The notes beneath the pieces are model-generated. The model saw only the letters and a list, made by a program, of their open reading frames with translations, was not told the DNA's origin and searched no databases. Positions 20,919 through 30,689 of a stretch of 64,000 nucleotides of DNA are shown here, in pieces (within the stretch, counting starts at the first letter, position 1; each line of letters starts with the position of its first letter). The DNA comes from Leishmania donovani (Eukaryota; Euglenozoa; Kinetoplastea; Trypanosomatida; Trypanosomatidae): assembly GCF_000227135.1 (NCBI RefSeq), contig NC_018233.1:265958-329957 (forward strand), written 5' to 3'. A program made the translations under genes and the position numbers.

Positions 20919-23900
20919 ATGTACCACCCTCTCCCGCACGGGGGTGGCGGCAGCTCGAAGAGTGTTGAGCTGCACGTGGACGGCCGCGTCTCGCAGGTCT
21001 CCCTGCAGGCGGCGGCACACGCGACCGTGGCGGACCTTCTCTCGACTGCCGTCGCAGCCTCATTGTCAACCATGTCAACAAAGACGCTTTCACCGCGGGA
21101 GTTGGCGAAGGGGTTTGCCTGCACCGACACGGCGGGCAACAGGGTCGACCTGAGCGCTCTGGCGGTCTCCGTCCCGCCACAGCTGGTGGTGACGCACACC
21201 GCGACTGCCGGCAGCGGTGGTGGCGGTAGCGCGGGCCGTGGCGGCGGTTCTGGCCGCTCGGTGTTGTCAGCGTCGGCACCTGGCCGTGGGCGCGGCCGGG
21301 GCAGGGGGCGCGGGCGTGGGCGATGCGGCGGGCGGGGACGTGGCGGCGCGGCCGCTGCTGCGAAGGCTCAGATAGCGGTCGATGACGAGGAGGATGGCGA
21401 AAATGGTGTTGACGCCGAGGACGGAGATGACGGCGAAGAGGCGGAGTCCGGCGGTGCTTTCAGAGGCATCGCCAGCGACGGTGCCACGGCAGAGGAAGAC
21501 GAGAGCGCCAGCGATGAGCCCGACGGTACGTCGGAGGGCTACAGCTCCGACGACGAGGACAGCGCCGAAGAGGAGGACAGCGACAACGCCGACTCCTCAC
21601 TGGCCACAGCGAGCACAAGCACCACCACGACGCGCTCACGGGGCGACCGCGGCGGAGCGACCTCAAGTGCCGGCCGTGGGCGTGGACGTGGTCGCAGCGG
21701 CAGTGGGCGAGTCGCGGGTCGGACGTCAGCCGCGTCTTCGCGAGGCTCCTCGGCGCCCCCGACGCCGACAGCGGCGAGCGCCACGGCTGCGCGGCGCACT
21801 CGCAGGCGCAGTGTCTCGGGATCGCCGCTGCTCTTCACCCCTGACGGGTTACCCATCAAGCGCAAGCGCGGGCGACCACCAAAGAGTCAGCAGCTGGCGT
21901 TTGCGACCGCCGCTGCTGCTGCTGCTGACGCTGCGGCCGCATCGAGCGGCACCATGAGCACTGCCGCTGGTGAGAAGCCGCCGCGACGGACGCGGCGGAG
22001 CGTCAAGGAGGCGCTAGCTGAGGCGGCAACGGAGGAGGTGAAGCCACGCCGGGGTGGGCGACGCCGTCGCGCTGACGCGGAGTCAGAGGAGCTGAAGGGG
22101 CAACAACGCGCAAGCGCCAGTTACAAACTCAAGGGCCGCAGCTCTGCCGTCACCGTCGCGTCAGTTGACGACGTTACCGGCACTCTTAGCGGCAGCGACC
22201 GACGAGGTGGATGGCGGAGGGGTAGCGGTGACGCGGTCACTAAGCGCAGTCGGTCGCCGTCACCCCCCTCACAGTCGTCTGGAAACAGCAGCACCACCAC
22301 CACCGCGGCGGCGGCGACCCCGCTATTTACTGTGCCCGCTGTGATCGTGACCGCTGTCGATGGCACGGGCGGCGGATGCGCCACTCCGCTTTCCCCAGGC
22401 GCCCTCACCGCATTGGCGAGCGGTGCGGCCACGAATGCGGCCAGTGCGACGTCTGCTCCTGGCGCTCGTACCATTGCCGCCCTCGAGCAGCAGCAGCAGG
22501 AGCAGCCGCTACGCCAGCAGCGCCGCCGTGTGCGCCTTACGTATAACGCTTTCTACCCATCATCCGCTTTACACGCTGCGGTGCCAGCCACCATGGGCAC
22601 CTACGGCGGTAGCGGAGCGGGCGGGGGCACCGCGGGGACACGCGCGCATCAGGCGCACAGCACCGCCGCTGCAGCACCGTTGGAGGACCCTTCGGCGAGG
22701 CCGATGAGGCCGCGCTACGTTTGGAACGGCGGAGACCGCTACCAGCAGCACAGCTTGCCCTCCGCGGCGTCATCGTCGCCTGCCAACGACGTGCAGCTTG
22801 GTGGTCGTGGCGTGCGGACGATTTTCAGCGAGGCGTGGGCCACGCTGTCTTCTTGCCTCAGCAGCACTACAGAGCGCCAAGGCGCTTCATCCACTGCGAG
22901 CGTGTCCCCCACGATGGTGGACCCCTCACACACGACGAGTGCAAGCCAGCTTTACATGCAGGCGCAGCGGATCGTGTCCTCGTGGCGTGCCGAGCAGCAC
23001 CGCACGCCGTCAATGTTGCTTAGCCACCCCTACAGCCCGCTGTTGATGCCTGGACTGCGCGTGTATCAGCACCCGCTGCCGCTGCTGGCGTCGACACCCG
23101 CTTCTCTCGCAGCGCCGGCGGACGCCAACGCGGCGACGCCCAGCACTGATCGGCTCAGTGCCGTAAAGGCGGAAGCGGACGACGAGGAAAGCGGCGCGGG
23201 GTCGCGCCATCGCCGCCATCATCGATGTGGCGCTGCACCACACACGACATCGGTGGCGGCCGCTGGGCCCGGTGCGGAATGCGGCAGCAGCCGCGTGTAC
23301 TGCTATCCGAACCAGACGCTGATTGTTCCCGTGGTCGTCGGCGGCTGCGTGCAGCTCGTCAACCCGGAGAGCAAGGACAAGAGCCACCAGTGGACGGTGT
23401 ACGTGCGCGGCTTGTGGAACGGCCATCCGGAGGAGGTCGCCGGCGCGAATGTGCGGCCGCCGTCGTCATCGCACGTGCAGCAGCTCAGGGCATTCCCCTC
23501 GTCGCCGTCCTCGACACCACCTGCTCGGTCGAACAACTCGCGCGCCAGCCTCGGCGACAGCAGCGCGGCTGCTGACCGTGGTGGTGGCGGGGGCGCTGCT
23601 GCTGCTGCTGCCGCCCTCGGCGCGATGGGCGATTCGCAGGCCTCCGTCTTTAGCGCCTCGACCGCATCGCCGGATGACTACCTGTCGGACTTCATTGACA
23701 AGGTGGTGTTCGTACTGGACGAGAGCTTCGTGCCGTGTGTGCGCACCGTCTCCTCGGCTCCATTTGAGCTGACGGAGGTGGGGTGGGGCGAGTTCATTGT
23801 GTCTATGCACGTGTACCTGAAGGTGCCGGTGCACACCAGCGCCTCCCGGCGGGCACAGGGGCAGCTCCTCGAGTACTACTGCGGCTTCAACGGCCGCACT

Positions 23901-26207
23901 GCAATGCAGACGTGCGACGGTCGTGGCACGAAGCCGCACGACCCCGTCTCGACGTACGTCACTGGCGGCGTGCGTGGCCCGAGACACTTGTGGAATGCAC
24001 TGACGACGCCGCCGCCGAGCACGTCGGGCACTGTACCGCCCACCCCGGCGCTGTCGCTGCATGAGCTGCGCCACGAGTGTCACTACGACAGCTTGCTCGA
24101 CATCAACTCGAACAGCGGGGCGCGTGCGACCTACTACCGTGGCCCATACCTGCCGGTGCACTTGGTGACATGCGATGCGACGTCTTCCTCAGCCTCCTCG
24201 CAGCCGTCATCATCATCGAGTGACAGCGACGCGGATGGTGGCGGTGGTAGCGACGGCGCACGCGGCCGCAGCGGCAGCGAGGTGTCCATCTGTGGTGGTA
24301 GTCCCACGGACAGCGCCCACGCACTCTCGTTCCCGACCAAGTCCGAGATGAGCGGTGACGGGTCGTTTTCCTCTTCCCGCAGCGGAAGCGTCACTCCCAG
24401 TCCGGCGCCAGCGCCTCAGCATCACGCAAGCCTGTCCTCGCAGCAGCACGAGGCGAGGATGGGTGGGTCGAACACCGCACACACCAGCAGCGGTTGCATC
24501 GCTGATGGGCAGCCGCTCGCGGGCATCGCCGCTGGCGTGGCGGACGCGTCTTCGCCGCACGCGCGACCGCCACCGCTGCCGGTGCCGACTGTCGGTCGCG
24601 GCACCGGCCGGCGCCCCCGCGGCTTTGGTGCTTCGCGAGCGCGCAGCGGTACGCCCCGCAGCCCTGCCAACGCAGGCGCTCCCGGCGCTGCAGGTGGCGG
24701 CGGCGTGCACCGCACCTTCACAGAGGTGCACGTCGGCCACGGCGGCAACGTGGTGGTGCTGCAGCACCTGCTGCGATTTAGTCACCGTCCTCGCTACGCA
24801 GCCGCTATTCCGCCAGCTCGAGACCCGCGCACGCAGGGAGTGCACCCAGAGCTGCTGGGCTACACGATGGTGGCGGAGCCCGTCGTCACGGAGCAGTATG
24901 ACGAGCTCGTCATCCCGCTGGAGCCTTTCGCTGCCGTGGCAGGGCGGGGACGCAGTCAGGCCAGCCGCCGGCGGCAGACGACGCAGCGAAAGGGTGGCGA
25001 AGCATCACCGAAGAAGCCTGACACCGCGAGTGCCGAGGCGAAGCTGCACCACCTGATGGCAGCGTCGAGCAGTCTCGAGGGCCACCTGCGCGCCACGTTG
25101 CGGCGTCAGCTCTCCTTGATGTGCGGTGACTCGCCATCGCAGTCGTTCCACGCGCTGCCGCCGCTGTCCAACAGCGAGGCGCAGGCGCTCGGCCACCCGG
25201 GCGGCATCTCTTGCTGGCCGCACGTCCTCGACTACGGCAACGGCATCGAGCGTGACACATCCTACACCGCTGCCTACCTCGCGAGCATCGCGACGAGCGC
25301 AGAGATGGAGGGCTGGTTGTCGCAAGCACTCGGGGCACGGCGGGCGGCGCTGTTTGGCTCGCCGGCGGCGCCTTGTGCCTGGGTCACCACTGCCGACGAC
25401 GCTGAAGAGCCGCAGCCGCAGCCGCAGCGTGACGGCGAGGCAGCGGGAGGGTGTAAGGCGGAGGGGGAGGGCTGCGATGGAGTGGCGAACCGACTGCCCG
25501 GCCGAGTGGCCATTCCATCCCTCATCCCAAATCCGACCACCACCGGGACGTGGCTGACTGCGCTGGAGTACGACATGGCGAGTGCACTCTTGCGCCTCGC
25601 CGCCGGTGCCTCCGTGGTGACGGCACACGACGTCTTCTTCCACGTCGTTTTGCCGCGCGCCGACGACATTGGTGCAGCCGTCTGGTGCAACCTCCACGAA
25701 GGAACCCACGCAGCACTGACTCGGGCGAGCGCGGTCGGAGCCTTCCCTTCGGATGCCACTGGCGCCGCCGCGCTCAAGGCGGAGCCAGCGTTTGGGTGCA
25801 CCTCAGAAGTGCAGCAGGAGGCCAAGAAAGGCGCAGACGTGAGAATGGAGCAGGCGTACGCCGACGAGGAGCGTGATGGTAACGAGATGCTGTCTGTGTC
25901 CTCAGCGACGGCGCTTTCTCGCGGATATCCCCTCTGCTCCCTGCGCCCCAGTGACACCGGCATTGCCGCACTGCGCAACGTGCTCTGCGCGAACAAAGGC
26001 AGCGGCTCCGCCAGCGCCACTCACCACCCAAGCCAGGAAGCGCTCATGGCGTCGCTGCTCCGTGACGGCCAAAGCCGCGGCAGCTTCGGCCACGACAGCG
26101 ATGTGGCGCAGCTGATGACATGGAAAGCGGCGCTGGAGGACGCCATCGACACCATGCGCGTCGAAGCGGCGCGCCGGCAGGCCACCGCAGTCATGGAGGA
26201 TCTGTAA
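20919..26207 (+). CDS. GAS41/Yaf9-like YEATS-domain protein with AT-hook, greatly expanded
   Basis: 1762 residues from ATG 20919. Residues 120-145 are RG repeats and 150-230 are strongly acidic. An AT-hook (K-R-K-R-G-R-P-P-K) lies at about 314-322, pointing to the nucleus. The YEATS fold can be followed in pieces: the first strands near 802-829 ending in 'SHQWTVYV'; then a 95-residue low-complexity insertion; then 928-965 with 'KVVFVLDESF' and 'PFELTEVGWGEF'; then an insertion of about 280 residues; then 'HLLRF' at 1283 and 'VVTEQYDEL' at 1322-1330. These segments match, in order, the GAS41/Yaf9 type, which is normally about 230 residues. YEATS domains read acetylated or crotonylated histone lysine, and GAS41/Yaf9 serves SWR1- and NuA4-type complexes. 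The pocket His of HES[YF] is Asp934 here, while Ser936, Phe937 and Trp956 remain. The 1340-1762 tail is not recognised. Confidence 0.9.
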   Translation: MYHPLPHGGGGSSKSVELHVDGRVSQVSLQAAAHATVADLLSTAVAASLSTMSTKTLSPRELAKGFACTDTAGNRVDLSALAVSVPPQLVVTHTATAGSGGGGSAGRGGGSGRSVLSASAPGRGRGRGRGRGRGRCGGRGRGGAAAAAKAQIAVDDEEDGENGVDAEDGDDGEEAESGGAFRGIASDGATAEEDESASDEPDGTSEGYSSDDEDSAEEEDSDNADSSLATASTSTTTTRSRGDRGGATSSAGRGRGRGRSGSGRVAGRTSAASSRGSSAPPTPTAASATAARRTRRRSVSGSPLLFTPDGLPIKRKRGRPPKSQQLAFATAAAAAADAAAASSGTMSTAAGEKPPRRTRRSVKEALAEAATEEVKPRRGGRRRRADAESEELKGQQRASASYKLKGRSSAVTVASVDDVTGTLSGSDRRGGWRRGSGDAVTKRSRSPSPPSQSSGNSSTTTTAAAATPLFTVPAVIVTAVDGTGGGCATPLSPGALTALASGAATNAASATSAPGARTIAALEQQQQEQPLRQQRRRVRLTYNAFYPSSALHAAVPATMGTYGGSGAGGGTAGTRAHQAHSTAAAAPLEDPSARPMRPRYVWNGGDRYQQHSLPSAASSSPANDVQLGGRGVRTIFSEAWATLSSCLSSTTERQGASSTASVSPTMVDPSHTTSASQLYMQAQRIVSSWRAEQHRTPSMLLSHPYSPLLMPGLRVYQHPLPLLASTPASLAAPADANAATPSTDRLSAVKAEADDEESGAGSRHRRHHRCGAAPHTTSVAAAGPGAECGSSRVYCYPNQTLIVPVVVGGCVQLVNPESKDKSHQWTVYVRGLWNGHPEEVAGANVRPPSSSHVQQLRAFPSSPSSTPPARSNNSRASLGDSSAAADRGGGGGAAAAAAALGAMGDSQASVFSASTASPDDYLSDFIDKVVFVLDESFVPCVRTVSSAPFELTEVGWGEFIVSMHVYLKVPVHTSASRRAQGQLLEYYCGFNGRTAMQTCDGRGTKPHDPVSTYVTGGVRGPRHLWNALTTPPPSTSGTVPPTPALSLHELRHECHYDSLLDINSNSGARATYYRGPYLPVHLVTCDATSSSASSQPSSSSSDSDADGGGGSDGARGRSGSEVSICGGSPTDSAHALSFPTKSEMSGDGSFSSSRSGSVTPSPAPAPQHHASLSSQQHEARMGGSNTAHTSSGCIADGQPLAGIAAGVADASSPHARPPPLPVPTVGRGTGRRPRGFGASRARSGTPRSPANAGAPGAAGGGGVHRTFTEVHVGHGGNVVVLQHLLRFSHRPRYAAAIPPARDPRTQGVHPELLGYTMVAEPVVTEQYDELVIPLEPFAAVAGRGRSQASRRRQTTQRKGGEASPKKPDTASAEAKLHHLMAASSSLEGHLRATLRRQLSLMCGDSPSQSFHALPPLSNSEAQALGHPGGISCWPHVLDYGNGIERDTSYTAAYLASIATSAEMEGWLSQALGARRAALFGSPAAPCAWVTTADDAEEPQPQPQRDGEAAGGCKAEGEGCDGVANRLPGRVAIPSLIPNPTTTGTWLTALEYDMASALLRLAAGASVVTAHDVFFHVVLPRADDIGAAVWCNLHEGTHAALTRASAVGAFPSDATGAAALKAEPAFGCTSEVQQEAKKGADVRMEQAYADEERDGNEMLSVSSATALSRGYPLCSLRPSDTGIAALRNVLCANKGSGSASATHHPSQEALMASLLRDGQSRGSFGHDSDVAQLMTWKAALEDAIDTMRVEAARRQATAVMEDL

Positions 26208-27421
26208 GCTGACGTGGGCGTGGTGGCAGCGATGCAGGTGAGGGGGGGGGCGAGATCAGCGCGGCAACGCCGCTTGGCCTTGTCTGCGCAGGGCACACGC
26301 GTGCCATGCGGCAAGGGAAGGTGGACAGCCCAGCCGACGAGGTTTCCTCAACGTAGAAGAGACTAAGAAAGACAACAGGAACAACACCAACGTCGAATCC
26401 AACGACATAGACAAGATTGAGACACGCGGGCGGTGAGTGGCACCGATGCACCTCTGCTGCACCGACAGCAGGGTGTAGAGCTGCGAGAGGGAGGCAGGAG
26501 AATGGAAGATGATGGGCGTGGGCACTCGCACGCGCCGACACCTTCTCTCGCTCTCGCACGCCTTCCTGCTGATGTGCAACAACCCCTCCTGCCCTTTGCT
26601 TTCGACGTGCCATAAACAATGTGCGCGCTTTCATGACGTCTGTCTGTCGCTCTCGCACACACTTCTCCTCCTCTTCCTCTGTTGAACTCGCGCCGCACAC
26701 CATCGCCGCCACGCACGCAGCAGGTGAAGCCACATTCTTCGACTGCCCCCCCCCCCTCCCTCTCTCTCTTGCTCTCTCTCTCTCCGCGCGATCAGCGCCA
26801 CTCTGCCTTCTCTCTGTTTTCCTTTTCAGTTTTAGCTGCCGAACGCCCATTCCTTCACGACCTCCCCCCACCCCTCCACGGCATCCGACACGTCTTGCCT
26901 AGACCCCTCAACCTCTCCGCCCTCCTCTCAGGTGTAGCCGAGACAGGATCAACGAATCCTGAGGAGGTCTGCGCAACGCCTTTTCTCTAAAGCCTTATAT
27001 ATACACCCACGCACAGCCACAGAGACGCGCGGGCTTGCTGCCTTTCCACCTTCTTTCCGCCGCCGCCGCCTCTGTGTTTTTCCCTCGCCAGCACACGTGC
27101 GTCTCGCTCGCTCACTCGCGCCGTCTCTAATCTCGTGAGCGCTCGCGTGGATGTGTGTGTCTCTGCAGTCGGCCGCGCAAACCTGCTGCTGCTGCTGCTA
27201 CGCGTGGATCGCACTCTTGGCGTGCCTGTGGTCGTCTTGAAGGGCGCTGCTTGCTTCCCACTGCTTTCGCTCGTCGTGTTGTGGGCCCGTAAGCAGAATA
27301 ACCGTGCGTCACCAGCGATTCGCTCGCACGCACTCGACCATCTGCAGCCCTTTTCCCCAACGGTTAGACGTACCCCGCACTCTACCCAGCTCTTCACGCG
27401 GAAGGGCCTCGAGGAGACAGT
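26208..27421. other. Intergenic spacer
   Basis: 1.2 kb, mostly C/T-rich between 26640 and 27110. Several tract-plus-AG sites (near 26828, 26931 and 27092) could serve as trans-splice acceptors for the downstream gene. No gene seen. Confidence 0.7.
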
Positions 27422-28438
27422 ATGCCGACCTTTAGCGACATCATGGCGGCGCGCAAGGCGCTGGACGGCTACGTTTATGAGACGCCGATCATCGAGAGCA
27501 ACGCCCTGCATGGCAAGACGCGGCACGAGAGTGTCCTGCTCAAGTGCGAGAACCTGCAGCGCACCGGCAGCTACCACGTCCGCGGCATGACGTACCGCGT
27601 GATACGCGCCAAGGAGGAAGATCTGGGCATCAACAATTTTGTTACCCACAGCAGCGGCAACGGCGGTGCAGCGCTGGCGTGCGCGGCGAGCAACTTCCAG
27701 AGCACGGCGCACGTCGTCGTGCCGGAGGACACAAACGCCCTCATCACGCGCAGCATTCGCCTCTACCACGGCAACTTCTACTACTGCAAGCCGGACCTGA
27801 AGAGCCGTGTCGAGATGGAGGCGCGGCTCCACGCGGAGTTCAACAAGGTGGCTGGCAAGAAGCGCAACCAGTGCATGCTCGTGAACCCCTACAGCGACGA
27901 GGCCATCATCGCTGGCCACGGCACGACCGGCATCGAGATTATGCTCCAGACAGACTGCTCGGTGGACTGCGTTGTTATCCCGGTCGGCGGTGGCGCACTG
28001 CTAGCGGGGGCGGCGATCGCCGTGAAGGGCATGAAGCCGCATGTCGGCGTCTTTGCGGCCGAGCTGGCTGTGCCGCCGGATCACTACACGGTTTTCAAGC
28101 GCGGCGAGGTCATCGAGGCACGCAAGCTCAAGGGCGATGAGAAGCGCCCCAAGGGCAACAAGCACGGCATCCGAACGGAGCTGACGGACCTTGCGAACAG
28201 TTACATTGACCGCTACGTCGACGGCGTCGTGCACGTGTCGAAGGAGGAGATGTGCTACGCCTTCCGCTATGTGTACGAACGTTGCAAACTCGTCGTGGAC
28301 ACGAATGCTGCCATCGCCGTGGCGGCGGTGCTGGCCTGCCCCCAGGAGCTGAGCAACTACCGCCGCATCTGCATTGTGCTTTCAGGGGGTAACGTGGACC
28401 TCAACGATGTGCCGAAGATTGCGACGGCGCGGCTGTGA
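27422..28438 (+). CDS. Serine racemase / threonine dehydratase-like protein lacking the PLP lysine
   Basis: 338 residues, the usual length for eukaryotic serine racemase and L-serine/threonine dehydratase (PLP fold type II). Landmarks follow the family in order: 'LLKCENLQRTGSY' near 40-51, SSGN at 77-80, 'PYSDEAIIAGHGTTGIEI' in the middle, the phosphate-binding loop V-G-G-G-A-L at 188-193, and 'VLSGGNVDLN' with S321 and N324. The Schiff-base lysine belongs in S-[FY]-K-[IVL]-R-G, but residue 52 is His (CAC at 27575). Other active-site positions also differ: the His after SSGN is Gly81, the third Gly of the glycine loop is Ala, and the Glu-Pro before the late helix is Asp-Thr. Without the lysine, normal PLP transimination is unlikely. 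I infer a pseudoenzyme or a changed function. The overall fold seems intact and the frame is unbroken, so the gene appears to be under constraint. Confidence 0.92.
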   Translation: MPTFSDIMAARKALDGYVYETPIIESNALHGKTRHESVLLKCENLQRTGSYHVRGMTYRVIRAKEEDLGINNFVTHSSGNGGAALACAASNFQSTAHVVVPEDTNALITRSIRLYHGNFYYCKPDLKSRVEMEARLHAEFNKVAGKKRNQCMLVNPYSDEAIIAGHGTTGIEIMLQTDCSVDCVVIPVGGGALLAGAAIAVKGMKPHVGVFAAELAVPPDHYTVFKRGEVIEARKLKGDEKRPKGNKHGIRTELTDLANSYIDRYVDGVVHVSKEEMCYAFRYVYERCKLVVDTNAAIAVAAVLACPQELSNYRRICIVLSGGNVDLNDVPKIATARL

Positions 28439-28609
28439 GGTGTGTGTGCGTGGGTGTGTCAGATGCCTGTAGCAGGCCTTTGCGCGTGATCGCGCTCACG
28501 CTTGTTCCTCGTGCAGCGGCGGCGATTGTATCAGCGCCGCTTCTCTTTCTTGTTTCACCTCCCAGTGCCTGTGTGCGCGGCTGCTCAAGTCGTTGAAACA
28601 GCCGCACGG

Positions 28610-28653
<44 letters not shown>

Positions 28654-30689
28654 ACGCACGCACGCACGCACCCAAGCAATCTCCTCTTTTCGGCCTCGCC
28701 CTACCATTCAATCCGCTCACACCAGCACGCCGACTGGAACAAGCAGGGAGAGAGGAGGAGGGGGTGTTGAGAGCAAGGGAGGGAGCGCGCTGTGAGCGCA
28801 TCGGTGCAGCCGTTTGGGCGCGTCTCGCTCTCGCTCCAGACGCCTGTGCGTGTGTGCCATGTGCGCGTGTGTGTGTGTGCCGGCGTCAAGACTGCGGAGA
28901 AGGACGAGTTCACACGCATCAACGGCGGCAAAGGCTTAAAAGAAGTTATGTATACACATATAGCAACTTGTCAACTCTTTTACAGAGCATGAGTTCAGTT
29001 TCACTCGACCCCACCGGGCCTGTCACAGGTGTCCGATCGCGTGGTGCGGAGCAGCCCTAGACACACACGCGCTGTAGAAGTGCGCCAGCCCAGTCACCTT
29101 AGCACGGCCTCTGCCTCGAACCCTGCCCACATGCCCCCCGCGCAGGTCGCTCCGACGCCGCACTATCCAGGTCGTGACCGCTGACATCCGCAGCGATACA
29201 TCGCGCTGACCTCCCCCACGTCGTGGGCTCTCGACCTTGCCACCGCCAGAAGTGTTTGTGCCTTGGGTAGGGATAGGGCGGAAGCGGGGGGGGGGTGCTG
29301 GACCCTAAGACATCACGCACTGAGAGGCGTGTGCGTGTGTGTGCGGGTGGCCTCCCCCCTCCCCCCGCCCCCACCCCACGTCATCGAAGACGCCTCTGAG
29401 AAGGAAGGAACGAAGTGAGGCTGCAGTAGAAGACTCCTCCTTCCGCTGCTTTCCCCGATTTTTCACTCGCTTCACCGTCCGCCATTGCGCCTTGATAGCG
29501 CAGCAGACGTCTGCCGGCCGATCCGTGCCAGCGCAGGGCATCTTGGCATGAGACGCAGGACGCTGCTCGATGCATTGAGGCTTGTGGCGAGCCACCTGCT
29601 GTTTGCGGAGTACCCTGATCAACCTCTCCGACTCTTGTCTGTTCCTTCATTTGTTTCTGCTGCCTGTTAAGTGTTCGTTGTCCCGACCTCCTCTTCTTCC
29701 TCTTTCTTCCTCGCCATCCTCACGCGTCCGCGCCGCTGTTGTGTTGCACGCTCACACGTGCAGGCGCACATATACGCGTAAACACAAATACATACATATA
29801 CGAGTGAGCGTGAGTCACCGAGCTGGCATATGTGTGTGCGTGTGCGTGTGCGTGTGTGTTCTGTACTCTTCTGCGGCTGCTGCAGGACCTCTTCCTCCCT
29901 CTCCCTTCTTCCACCCCGTCCCCTCGCATCACAAGTCGGTTATGTCTGCGTAGGACGAGCAAGACGCGAAACGCAGCGAAGCGGCGGCACTTTCGAGTTA
30001 GAACGTTATCTTGTTTCTTGTTGGTGCCTCCCTGCCGCTCATGCTGGAGGGGGGCTTGTCCATTGATACATAACAAGCTAACGCAACTCGATGACGAGGC
30101 GCTGAGAGAATGTGAGCGAGGGCCGACGCCGACGCCGACGCAGTGAGGGAGATGAGGAGAGAGGGAGAGGGAGGGGGATAGGGAGGTATAAAAGAGGGGC
30201 GTCTGTGTGTTCTCGTTCCGCCCTTCTCGCTCTCTTTTCTCACACCGTCCGCGTTGGTACTTGCGTGAACGGGCTTGTTCGTGGCGCTTCCGAACGATGT
30301 GTACACCTGTATTCTCGTCTCGCGATGGCCATGCCTCTCTTCACGCGCGCGCGCGTGCGGCGTTCTGCGAGCTACTCCCACCCTCCTTCCCCGGCATCTG
30401 TGAGGCGTGCGAGTTCTCTCGCTGCCCGAACACTTTCTGTGCGCGCAGCCATGCCTGCGTGAGTCGCTCTCTCCCCTCTCTCACGCGCAACCACGAGTGT
30501 GACGGCGCTATGCCCGTACGCGCTTGCACGTATGCGAGCATGTGCCTCGTGCGTGCGCCGCTCGGTGTCTCTACGCGCCCCCATCTTTCTCCCCGCTGGT
30601 TCTCGGTGCGACCTCCTATCCCCACTCACTCGCACACACACACATACGCACTCTCTCTCTCGCTACCCAAGCCATCCTCGCGCTCCGCC
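28439..30689. other. Intergenic spacer, including the 5' leader of the next gene
   Basis: 2.25 kb. It holds a (CA)n run at about 28611-28650, a GC-rich non-pyrimidine block at 29057-29400 (listed separately), C/T tracts near 29640-29720, and a C/T-rich leader to 30689. The reading frame of the next gene is open back to 30207 but has no usable ATG in the GC-poor, C/T-rich part, so that part is taken as 5' UTR. A possible splice AG is at 30670-30671. Confidence 0.65.
29057..29400 (-). mobile_element. Possible degenerate SIDER-type retroposon fragment
   Basis: A GC-rich, non-repetitive block sits inside an otherwise C/T- and CA-rich spacer and has no sensible protein in any frame. Its texture resembles the short degenerate retroposons (SIDERs) that lie in Leishmania 3' UTRs, read here on the - strand. 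This rests on general resemblance only. I could not align it to a consensus, and no clear poly-A end or target duplication is visible. Confidence 0.3.

Noticed and set aside
30207..30689. In-frame extension of the coiled-coil gene
   Set aside because: It begins at GTG, its sequence is C/T-rich leader in character, and a tract-plus-AG site lies just ahead of the ATG pair at 30690. An in-frame ATG such as that near 30297 cannot be fully excluded.
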